From positions 1,736,001 to 1,800,000 of the forward strand of contig NZ_JACBZX010000001.1 of NCBI RefSeq assembly GCF_013408565.1: a stretch of DNA of 64,000 nt. Direction: 5' to 3'. Below the pieces are notes generated by a model, which was given only the letters and a program-made list of their open reading frames with translations, did not search any database and was not told where the DNA came from. The position numbers and the translations under genes are program-made. Below are positions 44,764-54,909 of this stretch, piece after piece. Positions within the stretch are counted from its first letter, which is position 1. Each line of letters starts with the position of its first letter. The stretch is from Janibacter alkaliphilus. GTDB lineage: Bacteria; Actinomycetota; Actinomycetes; Actinomycetales; Dermatophilaceae.

Positions 44764-45024
44764 CTATTCCGCTCGCCAGGCGGCGTACCGCTCGGGCAGG
44801 CACACCGCGCACGGGCGGAAGCCCGCCGCCCGCGCCGTCTCCTCCTCGGCGAAGAACACCCGGTTCGCGACGTAGCCACCGCGGGCGATCGCCCGCAGCG
44901 CCGAGGGGCAGTCCAGCCGTCCGTAGATGCGGCCGGCCCGGTGCCCGCCGAGCGTGCCCTTCGTCGCGCTGGGGTAGGGCTGCCGGTCGCTGCCGGTGAG
45001 GGTGTAGCGGCGGGTCACGGGCAC
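44764..45024 (-). CDS. Ada-like metal-binding domain protein, acceptor Cys absent
   Basis: 86 residues. RIYGRLDCPSALRAIARGGY and FFAEEETARAAGFRPCAVCLP match the N-terminal metal-binding domain of the Ada methyl-phosphotriester repair protein. Only three of the four Cys are present (Cys39, Cys72, Cys75); the position of Ada Cys38, the methyl acceptor, is Gly35. A zinc-binding role remains possible, but Ada-like methyl transfer is unlikely. It begins one base after the stop of the oxygenase gene, so it belongs to the same operon. Confidence 0.8.
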   Translation of the reverse strand: MPVTRRYTLTGSDRQPYPSATKGTLGGHRAGRIYGRLDCPSALRAIARGGYVANRVFFAEEETARAAGFRPCAVCLPERYAAWRAE

Positions 45025-45025
45025 C

Positions 45026-45757
45026 TCACGCCGCGTCGTGGAAGACGAGGGCGAGGGTGTGGCGCTCGCCGGACCGGATCACCGAGACCCCGTGCTTCAC
45101 CAATGCGGCCGACCAGCCGCGGGCGGAGCGCACCGGCCGGTCCCGGGTGGTGAAGAGGTAGCCGTGCCCCTGCGGCAGCGTGAAGGCGGTGCCCCGGGAC
45201 TGCGCCCGGGGACGCTGCTCGAGCAGCAGGAACTCCCCGCCGGTGTGGTCGACGCCCGGCTCGTCGAGGTTGATGACCACCTGCAGCGGGAAGACGAGCT
45301 CGCCGTAGATGTCGCGGTGCAGCGCGTTCCAGTCGTCCTGGCCGTACCGCAGCAGGATCGCGGTCGACTTCTCCTGCCCGGCCGCATGGCACATCGCCAA
45401 CCACTCGTCCAGGGTGTCGGGCCAGACCGCCTCCCGGCCCAGCCGCGACCACCACTCCCGGGCGATCGGCAGCAGCCGCGGGTAGAGCGCCTGCTTGAGC
45501 CGCTCGACCGGCTCGGGGTAGGGGGTCTGCAGGTACTTGTACTGCCCCCGGCCGAAGCGCACCCGCCCCATGTCCACCGTCGAGCGGAAGGCCTCCTCGA
45601 CGTCGTAGAGCGCTCGCAGCTCGGCCGCCTCCTCCCGGGTCAGCAGCTGCGGCAGCAGCGCCCCGCCGTACTCGTCGACCTCGCGGGTGATGCTCTCCCA
45701 GTCCCCGGTGGCCACGCGCTGCGCGTAGCGATCTGTCATCGTCGTGCTCGTGGTCAT
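45026..45757 (-). CDS. 2OG-Fe(II) oxygenase (Oxygenase-NA/DUF2086 type), probable alkylation repair
   Basis: 243 residues. The iron site is His147 and Asp149 (NALHRDIYGELVFPLQ) with distal His222 (KHGVSVIRSG); Arg232 in ERHTLALVFHDAA should bind 2-oxoglutarate. The whole pattern matches the DUF2086/Oxygenase-NA family, proposed to act on alkylated nucleic acid. GAGAGGACGAG precedes ATG 45757. It is followed one base later by an Ada-like gene, which supports a DNA-damage role. Confidence 0.85.
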   Translation of the reverse strand: MTTSTTMTDRYAQRVATGDWESITREVDEYGGALLPQLLTREEAAELRALYDVEEAFRSTVDMGRVRFGRGQYKYLQTPYPEPVERLKQALYPRLLPIAREWWSRLGREAVWPDTLDEWLAMCHAAGQEKSTAILLRYGQDDWNALHRDIYGELVFPLQVVINLDEPGVDHTGGEFLLLEQRPRAQSRGTAFTLPQGHGYLFTTRDRPVRSARGWSAALVKHGVSVIRSGERHTLALVFHDAA

Positions 45758-45876
45758 CTCGTCCTCTCCTGCCCGAGCCGGCGCTGCCGGCGCGACCCGT
45801 CGATCTCGTGCGTCGTCCAGAGGACGTCCGGGACGGCTCTGCTGTGAGATGCGGCGCGGGTCAGCCCGGGGACGTC

Positions 45877-46917
45877 TCACCCAGACCCTCGGGTGCCCTC
45901 CCGGATCGTGCGGACCACGAGCAGCACGGCGCCGCCACCGAAGAAGGCCAGTGCCAGCCCGCCGGCGACGGCTGCCGGGCCGGCGCGAGCGCCCCACACC
46001 GAGGCGTCGGTCACCGCGGTGAGCAGCATCGCCGCGCCCATGAGCGCGAAGGCGAGGCACCCGCCGATCCCCAGCCACCGGGCGAGCGGCGAGCCCTCCG
46101 GGAGGACGAGCAGCGTGGCGGTGATCAGCAGGGCCACGGCGAAGGCGAGACCGGTCACCCCGATCGCCGGGTTGCCGAGCGCCAGCAGGGCGACGCTCGT
46201 CGCGGCGAAGGTGAGTCCGATGAGGACCATGAGCACCGCGTGCCGGCGGGTCGTGCGCCGATGGTCCATCGTGGCGAGCGCCAGGCCGAGCGGTGGGGGA
46301 GCCTGGCTGCGGCTCGCCGGACCCGGGGTCACCTGGCCCGCCCTTCCGGAGCTCGCGTGGCTGGCCGGTGCCAGATGGCGGTCTCGGGCCGAGGCAAGCA
46401 GGTCCCGCAGCGCCGGCGCGGACCAGCCGTAGCCGGACCGCAGCGGCACCCATCCCTGGGCGCGGGGGTCGAGCCCTGTCAGCCGCGCCACGTCCGGGGT
46501 GAGGCGGTAGGCCGGGGTCTCGGTGGTCCCGGGTCCTGGGGACGCCACCTCGGCGACGTCCTCCCAGCGCACCCAGCCGTCGGGCTCGGGTCGGCCACGT
46601 CGGTGCTCGACGAGACCCGCCGACGACACGATCAGCACGGCGCCGCGCCGGGCGCGCCCGATCGTCCACACCGCGACGGGCAACGAGACCAGCAGCACCA
46701 GGGCGAGCGCGACGGTGAGCGGCCGCAGGATCAGCTCCCCGCCGCGCTGATCGAGCACGTCGACCATGACGGTCAGGAGGACGACGACCAGGGCGGACCC
46801 GGCGACGACGCTGGCCAGCGTCGCGCCGACCACCCACGCCGCTCGAGGTTCCCGCAGGGCGACCCAGCCGGTGCGCTCGAGCTCCGCGAGAGCGCGGTCG
46901 AGGTCGGGCGCGGCCAT
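45877..46917 (-). CDS. Polytopic membrane protein, paralogue of the 40935-41516 protein
   Basis: 346 residues. The first 190 (two membrane segments, then VLIVSSAGLVEHRRG and YRLTPDVARLTGLDP) resemble the protein at 40935-41516. After a Pro/Ser-rich linker, the C-terminal half adds about four more membrane segments (from HAVLMVLIGLTFAATSVALL). Function unknown. ATG 46917 has a TAGGCT box 7 bases upstream, so it is probably leaderless. Confidence 0.72.
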   Translation of the reverse strand: MAAPDLDRALAELERTGWVALREPRAAWVVGATLASVVAGSALVVVLLTVMVDVLDQRGGELILRPLTVALALVLLVSLPVAVWTIGRARRGAVLIVSSAGLVEHRRGRPEPDGWVRWEDVAEVASPGPGTTETPAYRLTPDVARLTGLDPRAQGWVPLRSGYGWSAPALRDLLASARDRHLAPASHASSGRAGQVTPGPASRSQAPPPLGLALATMDHRRTTRRHAVLMVLIGLTFAATSVALLALGNPAIGVTGLAFAVALLITATLLVLPEGSPLARWLGIGGCLAFALMGAAMLLTAVTDASVWGARAGPAAVAGGLALAFFGGGAVLLVVRTIREGTRGSG

Positions 46918-46924
46918 GGGCGGC

Positions 46925-46930
46925 AGCCTA
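46925..46930 (-). promoter_or_regulatory. Leaderless -10 box for the polytopic membrane protein gene
   Basis: TAGGCT on the minus strand ends 7 bases before ATG 46917; identical over 18 bases, including the start codon, to the start of the gene at 1-671. Confidence 0.5.
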
Positions 46931-47080
46931 GGCGCGGCGACCACGATCGCCCCGGTCGTGGGGGCAGGCGGTGGTTCGCCGTGGCGCGCCAGCCAGCCGC
47001 GGTGCCCTACCGGAGCCAGGTGACCTGTGGCACAACGCTTCCGGTGGCGGCCGAGGACGATCCGGGTGAGGGTGGGGGCC

Positions 47081-47626
47081 ATGGGGACATCACCGATCAC
47101 GACCACGACGAGGTGCCGGCGCGCCGCCTTCGGCCTCGCCCTCGGGGCCCTGCTCGTCGCCGGCTGCGGCGAGGACACCGAGGGACCGAGAGGCTCCGAC
47201 GGTGAGATGGAGCTGCGTGTGGGCGAGAGCATCGACCTCGACGACCTCGCGGGCTTCCAGGACAGAACCGTCACGCTGAACGCGATCGAGCCGAACGCCA
47301 CCTGCGAGCGCAGCAGGACGGACGCGGGCATGCGCTGGGTCGTCCTCGACCTGACGGTGGAGAAGCCGTCGGAGGACACCGGCCCCGTCAGCGTCGCGTC
47401 CAACGACTGGTCGTATGTCGACGGCTCGGGCACGGAGGTGGAGACCGACGGCATCAGCTTCGCCCTGTGCCTCGCCCCGGAGGACCAGCCCAGCCTCGAG
47501 TTCGAGGGCGAGGACACCGCGGAGATGCCGCTGTACTTCGAGGTGCCCCGCGACGCCACCGAGCTGCGCAGCACCGTGAGCTACTCCAACCCCAGCGGCA
47601 CGCTGGTGGTCCCGCTCCCGACGTGA
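47081..47626 (+). CDS. Small lipoprotein, unknown function
   Basis: 181 residues. Signal peptide with lipobox LVAGC (Cys29). The mature domain has beta-rich blocks (RVGESIDLDDLAGFQDRTVTL; MRWVVLDLTVEKPSEDTG; SYVDGSGTEVE) that resemble DUF4352-type immunoprotective domains. The assignment is weak. ATG 47081 follows GAGGGTGGGGGCC; a longer GTG start at 47027 would put 18 residues before the signal. Confidence 0.68.
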   Translation: MGTSPITTTTRCRRAAFGLALGALLVAGCGEDTEGPRGSDGEMELRVGESIDLDDLAGFQDRTVTLNAIEPNATCERSRTDAGMRWVVLDLTVEKPSEDTGPVSVASNDWSYVDGSGTEVETDGISFALCLAPEDQPSLEFEGEDTAEMPLYFEVPRDATELRSTVSYSNPSGTLVVPLPT

Positions 47627-47669
47627 CCGGGGGCTCGACGGCGCCGCGTCCGGCCGGTTGACTGGGGTC

Positions 47670-48215
47670 ATGAGCAGCGACCAGCCCGACAGCACCGATC
47701 AGCAGAGCGCCGATCAGCAGAGCGCCGATCAGCAGAGCGCCGCGCAGCAGGGTGGCGGCGAGGACGGGGCGAAGGTGGTCACCGCCACCCGCGAGATCGC
47801 GGCCCCGGCGGCCACCCTCTTCGAGCTCGTCGCCGACCCCGCCCGCCAGCCGGAGTGGGACGGCAACGACAACCTCGCCGAGGTCGTCCGCGGCGAACGG
47901 GTGCGGGCGGTCGGCGACGTCTTCTCGATGCTGCTGACCAACGACAAGGTCCGCGACAACCACGTCGTCGACTTCACCGAGGGCCGGGTCATCGCCTGGC
48001 GCCCGGCCAGCGAGGGTCAGGACCCGGCTGGGCACGAGTGGCGCTGGGAGATCGAGCCGATCGACGCGACCCGCAGCCGGGTGACGCACACCTACGACTG
48101 GCGCGAGCTCACCGACGAGGCGCGGATGGCCAAGGCCGCCTCGACCACCGCCGAGAACCTGCGGGCCTCGCTGGACCGGCTCGCCGAGGTCGCCGAGGTC
48201 GCCGAGACAGGCTGA
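47670..48215 (+). CDS. SRPBCC-family (polyketide cyclase-like) protein with repeat-bearing N-terminus
   Basis: 181 residues. A polar N-terminus contains three copies of Asp-Gln-Gln-Ser-Ala. The helix-grip fold begins at VTATREIAAPAATLFELVAD and PARQPEWDGNDNLAEV; it ends RVTHTYDWRELTDEAR. ATG 47670 was chosen; only four codons lie upstream in frame. It is convergent with the trpB-like pseudogene across a palindromic terminator. Confidence 0.82.
   Translation: MSSDQPDSTDQQSADQQSADQQSAAQQGGGEDGAKVVTATREIAAPAATLFELVADPARQPEWDGNDNLAEVVRGERVRAVGDVFSMLLTNDKVRDNHVVDFTEGRVIAWRPASEGQDPAGHEWRWEIEPIDATRSRVTHTYDWRELTDEARMAKAASTTAENLRASLDRLAEVAEVAETG
47697..47741 (+). repeat. Three tandem copies of a 15-base coding repeat
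   Basis: GATCAGCAGAGCGCC is repeated exactly three times (47697, 47712, 47727) and encodes Asp-Gln-Gln-Ser-Ala each time. Copy number could vary by slippage without frameshift. Confidence 0.9.
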
Positions 48216-48302
48216 GCCCATCGGTCGAGCCCCCGGCTGGGGCAGGACCCGCGTCGCGAGAGAACCTCTCGCTCGCCGGACAAGCCTTGTCCCGCATCCG
48301 AG

Positions 48303-48327
48303 CCTTTATCGGGTTACCCGATAAAGG
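48303..48327. terminator. Palindromic terminator between SRPBCC gene and trpB-like pseudogene
   Basis: CCTTTATCGGGT and ACCCGATAAAGG form perfect 12-base arms around one T between two convergent genes. In the RNA the central bases would open into a small loop. Confidence 0.65.
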
Positions 48328-48362
48328 GGTGGCGGGTGGGGCGGTTGGGGTGGCGGGTGGGG

Positions 48363-49560
<1,198 letters not shown>

Positions 49561-49742
49561 CGTCGGCTCCTCGTGATCCAGGGTGCGGCGGCCGCTGAGG
49601 CGGCGACCGTGCCAGGACGATAGCGCCCCGACCCTGTCCCGAAGGAGGCCTCCGCCGATCTCGTCGAGCCGACCCGGCCCCGCGGGAGGAGCCGCCAGGA
49701 CGGGGCCCGGGCACGGACCGGGAAGGCGTGCCAGGATGGAGC

Positions 49743-50687
49743 ATGGCTACCGTGCAGCACGCCCAGGAGACCCCGGAGAACGCCGTCGTCGTCGCGATCG
49801 ACGGCACCCGCAAGGACGAGGCGGTGGTCACCTGGGCCGCCGCGTCCGCGCAGCGCCGCGGGGTCGCCCTGCACCTGGTGAGCGTCGCCGACATCGGCGT
49901 CTCGGCCTTCGGCGGGCCGGAGTCCGCGGCCTCCGGCGGGGTCGTCGACCAGCTCCTGGAGTCCGCCGACCACGCGCTCGGCGAGGCCGTCGACCGCGTC
50001 CGCGAGCTCGCCCCCGAGGTCGAGGTCACCGCCTCGTCGCAGACCGGCAGCCCCTCGCGCGTCCTCGTCGACGCCGCGCAGCGGGCGGCGCTGGTCGTCG
50101 TCGGCGCCAGCCGGCAGTCGCGCCTGGAGCGGGCCGTGCTCGGCAGCGTCTCCGGCGCGGTGATCAACCACGCCGACTGCCCGGTCATCCTCGTGCCCGA
50201 GGGCAGCGGCGGCGGCCCGGCCCGGGTGATCGTCGGGGTCGACGGCAGCAGCCACTCCCAGGCCGCCACCCGGGCGGCCCTGGACGTCGCCCGGCACGCC
50301 GCCGTGCCGGTCACCGTCGTCATCGCCTGGCACGTCGAGGTTGTCGACGGCGTCGTCGTCACCGAGCCCGGCACCCCCCACTGGGAGAAGGTGGAGACCC
50401 GCCACCGCGAGATCGCCGAGCGGGTGCTGGCCGCCGCCCGCGCCGAGGTCGACGCCGGGCGCACCACCGTCGAGGGCATCGAGGCCACCACCGACCGGCC
50501 GGTGGAGGTCACCGTCGAGGTGCGTCGCGGCCACTACGCCAAGGCCCTGCTCGAGGGCACCAGCGACGACGACCTCGTCGTCGTCGGCACCCGCGGCCGC
50601 GGCGGCTTCAGCGGGCTCATGCTCGGCTCGGTCAGCCAGCGGGTGCTGGAGACCGCCACCTGCCCGGTGCTGGTCATGCGCGGCTGA
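49743..50687 (+). CDS. Tandem-domain universal stress protein
   Basis: 314 residues with two UspA domains. The second contains the ATP-binding pattern [17 protein letters not shown]; the first has the altered [17 protein letters not shown] and may not bind ATP. Such proteins respond to hypoxia, starvation or other stress in actinomycetes. ATG 49743 has CAGGAT 5 bases upstream, a weak leaderless -10 candidate. Confidence 0.9.
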   Translation: MATVQHAQETPENAVVVAIDGTRKDEAVVTWAAASAQRRGVALHLVSVADIGVSAFGGPESAASGGVVDQLLESADHALGEAVDRVRELAPEVEVTASSQTGSPSRVLVDAAQRAALVVVGASRQSRLERAVLGSVSGAVINHADCPVILVPEGSGGGPARVIVGVDGSSHSQAATRAALDVARHAAVPVTVVIAWHVEVVDGVVVTEPGTPHWEKVETRHREIAERVLAAARAEVDAGRTTVEGIEATTDRPVEVTVEVRRGHYAKALLEGTSDDDLVVVGTRGRGGFSGLMLGSVSQRVLETATCPVLVMRG

Positions 50688-50781
50688 GCGCCGACCTCAG
50701 CGACGGCCCCGCACCTGCGGACCAGGGCTCGAAGGCGGTCCCGCGGGGCGAAGGTGACGTGGCCGCCCCCGGTGAGCGAGA

Positions 50782-52884
50782 GTGGCCCCCGTGACCGACG
50801 CGCTGTCCCCTGTCCTCGCCCAGCTCGCCGAGGCGAAGGGGGTGAGCACCACGTGGTGGGACTGGCACGGCCAGCAGCGCGAGGTGCCCGCCGCCTCGGT
50901 GCGCACGGTGCTCGCCGCCCTCGGCGAGGACGCCACCGACGACGAGGCCGCCCGGGCCAGCCTGGACGAGGTCCGCGACCGCCCGTGGCGACGCACCCTC
51001 CCGCCGACGGTGATCCACCGCGCCGGCCGCACCGACCAGGTGCTCGTGCACGTCCCGCACGGCAGCGCGGTCGCGGTGCGGGTCGACCTCGAGGATGGCG
51101 GCAGCCGCCCGCTGGAGCAGGCCCGGCACGACGTCGACCCCCGGACCATCGACGGCACGTCCATCGGCGAGGCCGCCTTCGTCCTGCCGGCCGACCTGCC
51201 GCTGGGCTGGCACCGGCTCGTCGCCGACACCGACGCCGCTCCGCTCGACCCGATCAGCGCCACCGCCACGCTGGCGGTCGTCCCGGACCGGCTGCGGCTG
51301 CCCGCGGGCGCGCCGCTGACCGGGCTGCTCACCCAGCTCTACCAGGTGCGCAGCCGGCGCAGCTGGGGCATCGGCGACCTCGGCGACCTGGCCCGGCTGG
51401 GGGAGTGGGCGGCCGGCGCGCACGACGCAGGCTTCGTCGTCGTCAACCCGTTGCACGCCGCCGAGCCGTGCCCGCCGATCGAGCCTTCGCCCTACCTGCC
51501 GACCTCCCGCCGCTTCGTCAACCCGATCTACATCGACCTCGGCTCCCTGCCCGGCGCGGACCGGCTCAGCGACGCCACCCGCGCCGAGATCGACGCCCTG
51601 GCCGAGCGCGGTCAGGCCCTGACCGGCGACGAGCTCATCGACCGGGACGCGATCTGGACGCTCAAGGACGAGGCGCTGCGCGCCGCCTTCCGCGAGCTCG
51701 GCGAGGGCCAGGCCGAGGACGTCGCCCGGCTGCACGCCGTGGAGGGGGAGGCGCTCGTCGACCTCGCCACCTGGTGCAGCATCGCGATGGCGCACGGCAC
51801 CCGGTGGCGGCAGTGGCCGACCGAGCTGCACGACCCGCGCTCCCCGGAGGTGCTCGCTCACCGGGAGCGGCACCGCGAGGAGATCTCGTACCAGGTGTGG
51901 CTGCAGTGGGTCGTGCAGACCCAGCTCGCGCACGCCCAGCAGCGGCTGCAGGAGGCCGGCATGCCGCTGGGCATCGTCGGTGACCTCGCGGTCGGCATCC
52001 ACGCCGAGGGCGCCGAGCGGTGGGCCCTCGGCGACGTCTTCGCCCACGGGGTGACCGTCGGTGCGCCGCCGGACCAGTTCAACCAGCTCGGTCAGGACTG
52101 GAGCCAGCCGCCGTGGCGGCCGGACCGTCTCGCCGAGGCGGGCTACGCCCCCTTCCGGGACATGATCCGGGCGGTGCTGCGCGCGGCCGGGGGGCTGCGG
52201 GTGGACCACATCATCGGCCTCTTCCGGCTGTGGTGGGTGCCGGAGGGCGGCCTGCCGGTCGACGGCGCCTACGTCCGCTACGACCACGAGGCGATGATCG
52301 GGATCCTCGCCCTGGAGGCCGAGCGGGCCGGTGCGGTGGTCATCGGCGAGGACCTCGGCGTGGTCGAGCCGTGGGTGCGCGAGTACCTCACCGAGCGCGG
52401 GGTGCTCGGCACCAGCGTCGTCTGGTTCGAGCGCGACGAGCAGGGCGAGCCGCTGCCGCCGGAGCGCTACCGCGAGCTGTGCCTGGCCACCGTGACCACG
52501 CACGACCTGCCGCCCTCGACGGGGTACCTGCAGCTCGAGCACGTCGACGTCCGTCAGCGGCTGGGGCTGCTCACCCGCCCGGAGGAGCAGGAGCGGGCCG
52601 CCGAGCAGGAGAGCATCGACCAGGTCCGGCGCGCCCTGGCCGCGCGCGACCTGCTGCCCCGGGAGGACGCGCCGGTGGCCGAGGTGGTCGACGCGCTGCA
52701 CCGCTGGCTGGAGCTCACCCCGTCGCGGCTGCGCGGGCTCGCCCTCACCGACCTCGTCGGCGATGTGCGCGCGGTCAACCAGCCGGGCACCTCGACCGAG
52801 TACCCCAACTGGCGGCTGCCGCTGGCCGGCCCGGACCGGCAGCCGCTGCTGCTGGAGGACCTCATCGACGGCGACACGCGCTAG
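50782..52884 (+). CDS. malQ: 4-alpha-glucanotransferase (GH77)
   Basis: 700 residues, of the long actinomycete type with a 150-residue N-terminal extension. The GH77 barrel shows SPYLPTSRRFVNPIYIDL near residue 235, the nucleophile region VGDLAVGIH near 398, the acid/base region VIGEDLGVVEPWV near 515, and TTHDLPPSTGY. The enzyme transfers glucan segments between maltodextrins in glycogen and maltose metabolism. GTG 50782 and GTG 50791 are both possible starts. Confidence 0.93.
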   Translation: MAPVTDALSPVLAQLAEAKGVSTTWWDWHGQQREVPAASVRTVLAALGEDATDDEAARASLDEVRDRPWRRTLPPTVIHRAGRTDQVLVHVPHGSAVAVRVDLEDGGSRPLEQARHDVDPRTIDGTSIGEAAFVLPADLPLGWHRLVADTDAAPLDPISATATLAVVPDRLRLPAGAPLTGLLTQLYQVRSRRSWGIGDLGDLARLGEWAAGAHDAGFVVVNPLHAAEPCPPIEPSPYLPTSRRFVNPIYIDLGSLPGADRLSDATRAEIDALAERGQALTGDELIDRDAIWTLKDEALRAAFRELGEGQAEDVARLHAVEGEALVDLATWCSIAMAHGTRWRQWPTELHDPRSPEVLAHRERHREEISYQVWLQWVVQTQLAHAQQRLQEAGMPLGIVGDLAVGIHAEGAERWALGDVFAHGVTVGAPPDQFNQLGQDWSQPPWRPDRLAEAGYAPFRDMIRAVLRAAGGLRVDHIIGLFRLWWVPEGGLPVDGAYVRYDHEAMIGILALEAERAGAVVIGEDLGVVEPWVREYLTERGVLGTSVVWFERDEQGEPLPPERYRELCLATVTTHDLPPSTGYLQLEHVDVRQRLGLLTRPEEQERAAEQESIDQVRRALAARDLLPREDAPVAEVVDALHRWLELTPSRLRGLALTDLVGDVRAVNQPGTSTEYPNWRLPLAGPDRQPLLLEDLIDGDTR

Positions 52885-53198
52885 CGCGCGGGAGCGATTG
52901 CCGTCACCTGGTTTCTCGCCTGTCGAGACTGCCGGTTGAAGGGCATTCTCACCGCAAGATCTTCGCTGCTGCCTTGATCACCCCAGACGTCCTGCGCTTA
53001 GGCTGCCCTGGTCGCCCAATAGTCACATTTGTGTCTCACCACACATGCCCGGATGGCGCTTGGCCGCTTCATGTCATTTCATGTCAGGTGCGCCTGCGAA
53101 CGCAGTCGCGATCTATCCCTGAGGGAACCGGCGGCGACGCCGGTCCCGGATCATCAAGACCTTGCCGCCGACAGGCGGCTCGACGGAGGAGGACATCC
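52885..53198 (+). promoter_or_regulatory. Gap before the peptide transporter operon with likely promoter
   Basis: The 314 bases hold no gene. TTGATC (52974-52979) and TAGGCT (52999-53004), 19 bases apart, form the best promoter and would give a leader of about 185 bases. A direct repeat CATGTCATTTCATGTCA lies near 53070. The region from 52890 to 53110 is less G/C-rich than its surroundings. No riboswitch was recognised. Confidence 0.4.
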
Positions 53199-54830
53199 AT
53201 GCGGGTCAAGTCTCGCGCGATGACCGTCGCCAGCATCTCAGCGGTCGCGCTCTTCGCGACCGCGTGCGGTGGGAGCGACGACAGCGGCGACAGCGGTGGT
53301 GGTACCGGCGGCGAGATCATCGCCAAGGGCTGCGAGCCGGAGAACCCGCTGATCGGCGGCAACACCGGTGAGAGCTGCGGGCACGACATCGTCGAGCTCT
53401 TCACCTCGACCCTCTTCCGCTACGACCCGGAGACCTCCGAGCCGATCGCCGACCTGGCCGAGTCCGTCGAGACCGAGGACAACCAGAACTTCACGGTGAA
53501 GATCAAGGAGGGCGTGAAGTTCCACGACGACACCGAGGTCAAGGCCAAGAACTTCGTCGACGCCTGGAACTACACCGCGAACTCCGAGAACGCCCAGTAC
53601 CTCGCGTACTTCTTCGAGCCGATCGAGGGCTACGAGGACGTCACCGCCGAGGAGGAGGGCGCCAAGCCCGCCAAGAGCGAGATGTCCGGCCTCGAGGTCG
53701 TCGACGACTACACCTTCACCATCAAGACCTCCGAGCCGGTCTCCAACCTGCCGATCCGCCTGGGCTACACCGCCTTCGCCCCGCAGCCGGACTCCTTCTT
53801 CGAGGACCCGGAGGAGTTCGCCAAGAACCCGGTCGGCGCCGGCCCGTACCAGCTGACCGAGTGGTCCTCGGGCCAGCAGGCGGTGCTGGAGAAGTTCGCC
53901 GACTACGGCGGCGGCGCGGCCAAGGGCAACCTCGACAAGATCACCTTCCGGATCTACGACGACGAGGAGGCCGCCTACAACGACCTGCTCGCCGGCAACC
54001 TGGACACCCTGGACAACCTGCCGGCCAGCGCCCTGGTCGACCAGCAGTACCGCACCGACCTCGGTGACCGCTGGGCCCAGGAGGAGTACCCGGCCATCCA
54101 GACCGTCACCTTCGCCCCGGCCGACGTCGACCCGAAGTACGACGACACCAAGCTGCGCCAGGCGGTCTCGATGGCGATCGACCGCGAGAAGATCATCACC
54201 GACCACTTCGACGGTGCCCGCGAGCCCGCCACCGGTTGGGTCGCCCCCGGCGTGGAGGGCTTCAAGGAGGGCGCCTGCGGCGAGTACTGCGAGTTCAACC
54301 CGGAGGAGGCCAAGAAGCTCCTCGACGAGGCCGGTGGCTTCGAGGGCCGGATGACGATCAGCTACAACGCCGATTCCGACCACAAGCCGTGGGTCACCGC
54401 CACCTGCAACTCTATCCGCGAGGCCCTGGACGTGGACTGCGTCGCCCAGCCGGTGACCACCTTCGCCCAGTTCCGTGAGCAGATCGGTGACGAGGAGATG
54501 AAGGGGATGTTCCGCTCCGGCTGGATCGCGGACTACCCGCACATCGAGAACTTCCTCACCCCGCTCTACGCCACCGACGGCTCCAGCAACGACGGCAACT
54601 ACTCCAACAAGGAGTTCGAGTCCACCCTCGAGGAGGCCGCTCAGGCCGAGGGCGACGAGTCGCTGGCCCTCTACCAGGAGGCCGAGGCGATGCTCGCCGG
54701 CGAGGACTTCCCGGCCATCCCGATGTGGTACTACACCGCCACCATCGGCTGGTCCGAGAACGTCAGCAACGTCAAGGTCAGCCAGGCCTCCGGTCGCCCG
54801 GACCTGCTGAACGCGACCGCCAACAACTGA
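53199..54830 (+). CDS. Peptide ABC transporter substrate-binding lipoprotein
   Basis: 543 residues. Signal peptide with lipobox (FATAC, Cys23), then a Ser/Asp/Gly linker. Family 5 solute-binding blocks are DLAESVETEDNQNFTVKIKE and KEGVKFHDDTEVKAKNFVDA near residues 88-118, and LRQAVSMAIDREKI near 318. It delivers di- or oligopeptides to the membrane complex encoded next. GGAGGAGGA precedes ATG 53199. Confidence 0.93.
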   Translation: MRVKSRAMTVASISAVALFATACGGSDDSGDSGGGTGGEIIAKGCEPENPLIGGNTGESCGHDIVELFTSTLFRYDPETSEPIADLAESVETEDNQNFTVKIKEGVKFHDDTEVKAKNFVDAWNYTANSENAQYLAYFFEPIEGYEDVTAEEEGAKPAKSEMSGLEVVDDYTFTIKTSEPVSNLPIRLGYTAFAPQPDSFFEDPEEFAKNPVGAGPYQLTEWSSGQQAVLEKFADYGGGAAKGNLDKITFRIYDDEEAAYNDLLAGNLDTLDNLPASALVDQQYRTDLGDRWAQEEYPAIQTVTFAPADVDPKYDDTKLRQAVSMAIDREKIITDHFDGAREPATGWVAPGVEGFKEGACGEYCEFNPEEAKKLLDEAGGFEGRMTISYNADSDHKPWVTATCNSIREALDVDCVAQPVTTFAQFREQIGDEEMKGMFRSGWIADYPHIENFLTPLYATDGSSNDGNYSNKEFESTLEEAAQAEGDESLALYQEAEAMLAGEDFPAIPMWYYTATIGWSENVSNVKVSQASGRPDLLNATANN

Positions 54831-54844
54831 TCGGCCGCGACATC

Positions 54845-54877
54845 GGCCCGGCCGCCGCAGCACGCGGTGGCCGGGCC
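54845..54877 (+). terminator. Attenuating hairpin between binding protein and permease genes
   Basis: A 14-bp stem with one G-U pair (GGCCCGGCCGCCGC 54845-54858 with 54864-54877) and loop AGCAC. Partial termination here would give more binding protein than permease, a usual pattern in such operons. Confidence 0.65.
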
Positions 54878-54909
54878 CTTGTCAGGTTCTCGCGAGGAAG
54901 GAGGGCGAC

